Shown piece by piece: positions 4,521 to 5,014 of a DNA stretch of 5,014 bases. The notes under the pieces are model-generated. The model had not been told where the DNA came from and did not search any database. It saw only the letters and a list, made by a program, of their open reading frames with translations. The first letter of the stretch is position 1. Each line of letters starts with the position of its first letter. The position numbers were made by a program, and so were the translations under genes. The stretch comes from Planctomycetales bacterium (GTDB lineage Bacteria > Planctomycetota > Planctomycetia > Pirellulales > UBA7805), in assembly GCA_011772275.1 (NCBI GenBank), contig WVZU01000212.1, positions 1 through 5,014 of the forward strand. The letters run 5' to 3'.

Positions 4521-4588
4521 AGTCGTGAGACGTCAGGCGCTGGCCCTGGTTACCGCCTGGACGATCCGAATTCCCCCGCATTCGGCTA
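4492..4588. repeat. 10-bp inverted repeat enclosing 77 bp
   Basis: TAGCCGAATG (4492-4501) is matched by its exact reverse complement CATTCGGCTA (4579-4588). The enclosed segment has no gene. It could be a short non-autonomous element with tiny terminal repeats, but no flanking target duplication is evident and chance is a reasonable explanation. Confidence 0.25.
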
Positions 4589-4730
4589 CATCCGGCCGCG
4601 CCGCCCGTCGGCTAAAGTGTTCCGCCCAAAGTTTCGGCCGTCCCTGGATCGCCGAAAGTCCTGGCAATTTTTGTGATACGGCGGAGAAGAATGGGTGAGG
4701 CCTGACAAGCGACACGAGGTTGGCGAAACC

Positions 4731-5014
4731 ATGCCGGAAGTATCCAGCAACCCGCAGCGACCAAAGGGAGACCTGGCAGGCCCAGGTTGTACACCTGCCG
4801 TTGCCGGTGGTGCGGACCCGCGCGCCCGGCAGACCTTGTTCCGCACGGCCGTCGCCTGCAGCCTGGCGCTGTGCGCGGTCCTGGCCTGGCCCATCGTCGC
4901 AGGTCACGTGTACGTCGCCGACGACCTGGGACAATTCCACCTGCCGGCTCGGGCTTTTTACGCCCACTGCCTGGCGGCAGGTCATGACTTTGACTGGTGG
5001 CCGCAGCTGTACGG
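4731..5014 (+). CDS. YfhO/GT39-like large membrane protein, N-terminal part (runs off right edge)
   Basis: 94 codons are visible and the frame is open at the window end. The product has a polar cytoplasmic N-terminus (1-37), a hydrophobic helix at about 40-61 (AVACSLALCAVLAWPIVAGH), then YVADDLGQFHLPARAFYAHC and DFDWWPQLYG. An Asp pair right after the first helix, followed by FHLP-x-R and a W-x-P-x-L-x-G stretch, is the pattern I associate with planctomycete YfhO-like and other GT-C-type membrane proteins, in which the first periplasmic loop carries the acidic residues. The likely role is sugar transfer from a lipid-linked donor at the membrane, but with only the start present this is an inference. 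Start choice is open: the ATG at 4731 has GAGG 11 bases upstream, while an in-frame GTG at 4695 has a better spaced GGAG (8 bases) and would add 12 residues. It is divergent from the glycosyltransferase at 2167-3843. Confidence 0.7.
   Translation, partial: MPEVSSNPQRPKGDLAGPGCTPAVAGGADPRARQTLFRTAVACSLALCAVLAWPIVAGHVYVADDLGQFHLPARAFYAHCLAAGHDFDWWPQLY

Larger units (their letters stand above)
4399..4730. other. Intergenic region before the right-edge gene
   Basis: No intact gene is seen. It contains two different short tandem repeats (4449-4474 and 4490-4520), a 10-bp inverted pair spanning 97 bp (4492-4588), and the RBS region of the right-edge gene. A 62-codon frame at 4510-4698 has no RBS and no protein-like features. 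No good promoter hexamer pair was found for the downstream gene. Confidence 0.5.

Noticed and set aside
4533..4985. 150-codon minus-strand frame over the right-edge gene
   Set aside because: It is antisense to the plus-strand membrane protein whose helix and DDLGQFHLP motif are convincing.
1..5014. CRISPR arrays, tRNA or rRNA genes, transposase genes
   Set aside because: No regularly spaced repeats, no cloverleaf-like segments with conserved T-loop sequence, and no transposase motifs were seen on either strand.

Overview
The window looks like chromosomal DNA of a planctomycete, probably of the Pirellulales or a relative. This is inferred from recognised protein sequence style: the Flp pilin carries the DGPTAVEYAVMLALI core I associate with planctomycete Tad loci, the CpaB N-terminus has the RPKSLVLLILALGCGLVAS form, and both flanking genes encode large multi-span membrane proteins of a kind common in that phylum. 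The DNA is GC-rich, most strongly in the glycosyltransferase gene, and intergenic regions are long. No database search was possible.

Positions 1-1823 hold the start of a Tad (tight adherence, Flp type IVb) pilus operon read on the minus strand. In transcription order it contains the Flp major pilin (1823-1641), a strong intergenic stem-loop, a 35-residue membrane micro-ORF not recognised from any family (1513-1406), the A24 prepilin peptidase TadV/CpaA (1289-723), a TadE-like pseudopilin overlapping it by ATGA (726-256), and the first 49 codons of CpaB/RcpC (148 to beyond the left edge). The peptidase would process the pilin and pseudopilin, and CpaB would work with the secretin expected further along. 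The ATPase, platform and secretin genes should lie left of the window.

Positions 1824-2166 are a gene-free leader and promoter region for the pilin. It has AT-rich patches, a TTGACA hexamer and a TGGTCA-N10-TGACCA dyad.

Positions 2167-3843 (minus) encode a GT39/PMT-like polytopic membrane glycosyltransferase, preceded by a 20-bp near-perfect palindrome that may be an operator. It is not clearly part of the Tad operon, although a role in pilin glycosylation is conceivable.

Positions 3844-4730 lack an intact gene. They hold what looks like a decayed piece of a DUF362-family gene (plus strand, best preserved at 4297-4383), two poly-G tracts, and two unrelated short tandem repeats. At 4731 (or a GTG at 4695) a plus-strand gene begins that runs off the right edge. 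Its product starts with a cytoplasmic tail, a membrane helix and a DDLGQFHLP motif, as in YfhO/GT39-like membrane proteins.

The most novel items are the 35-residue membrane ORF inside the Tad operon and the stem-loop before it, which can refold in a mutually exclusive way against the micro-ORF's ribosome binding region.
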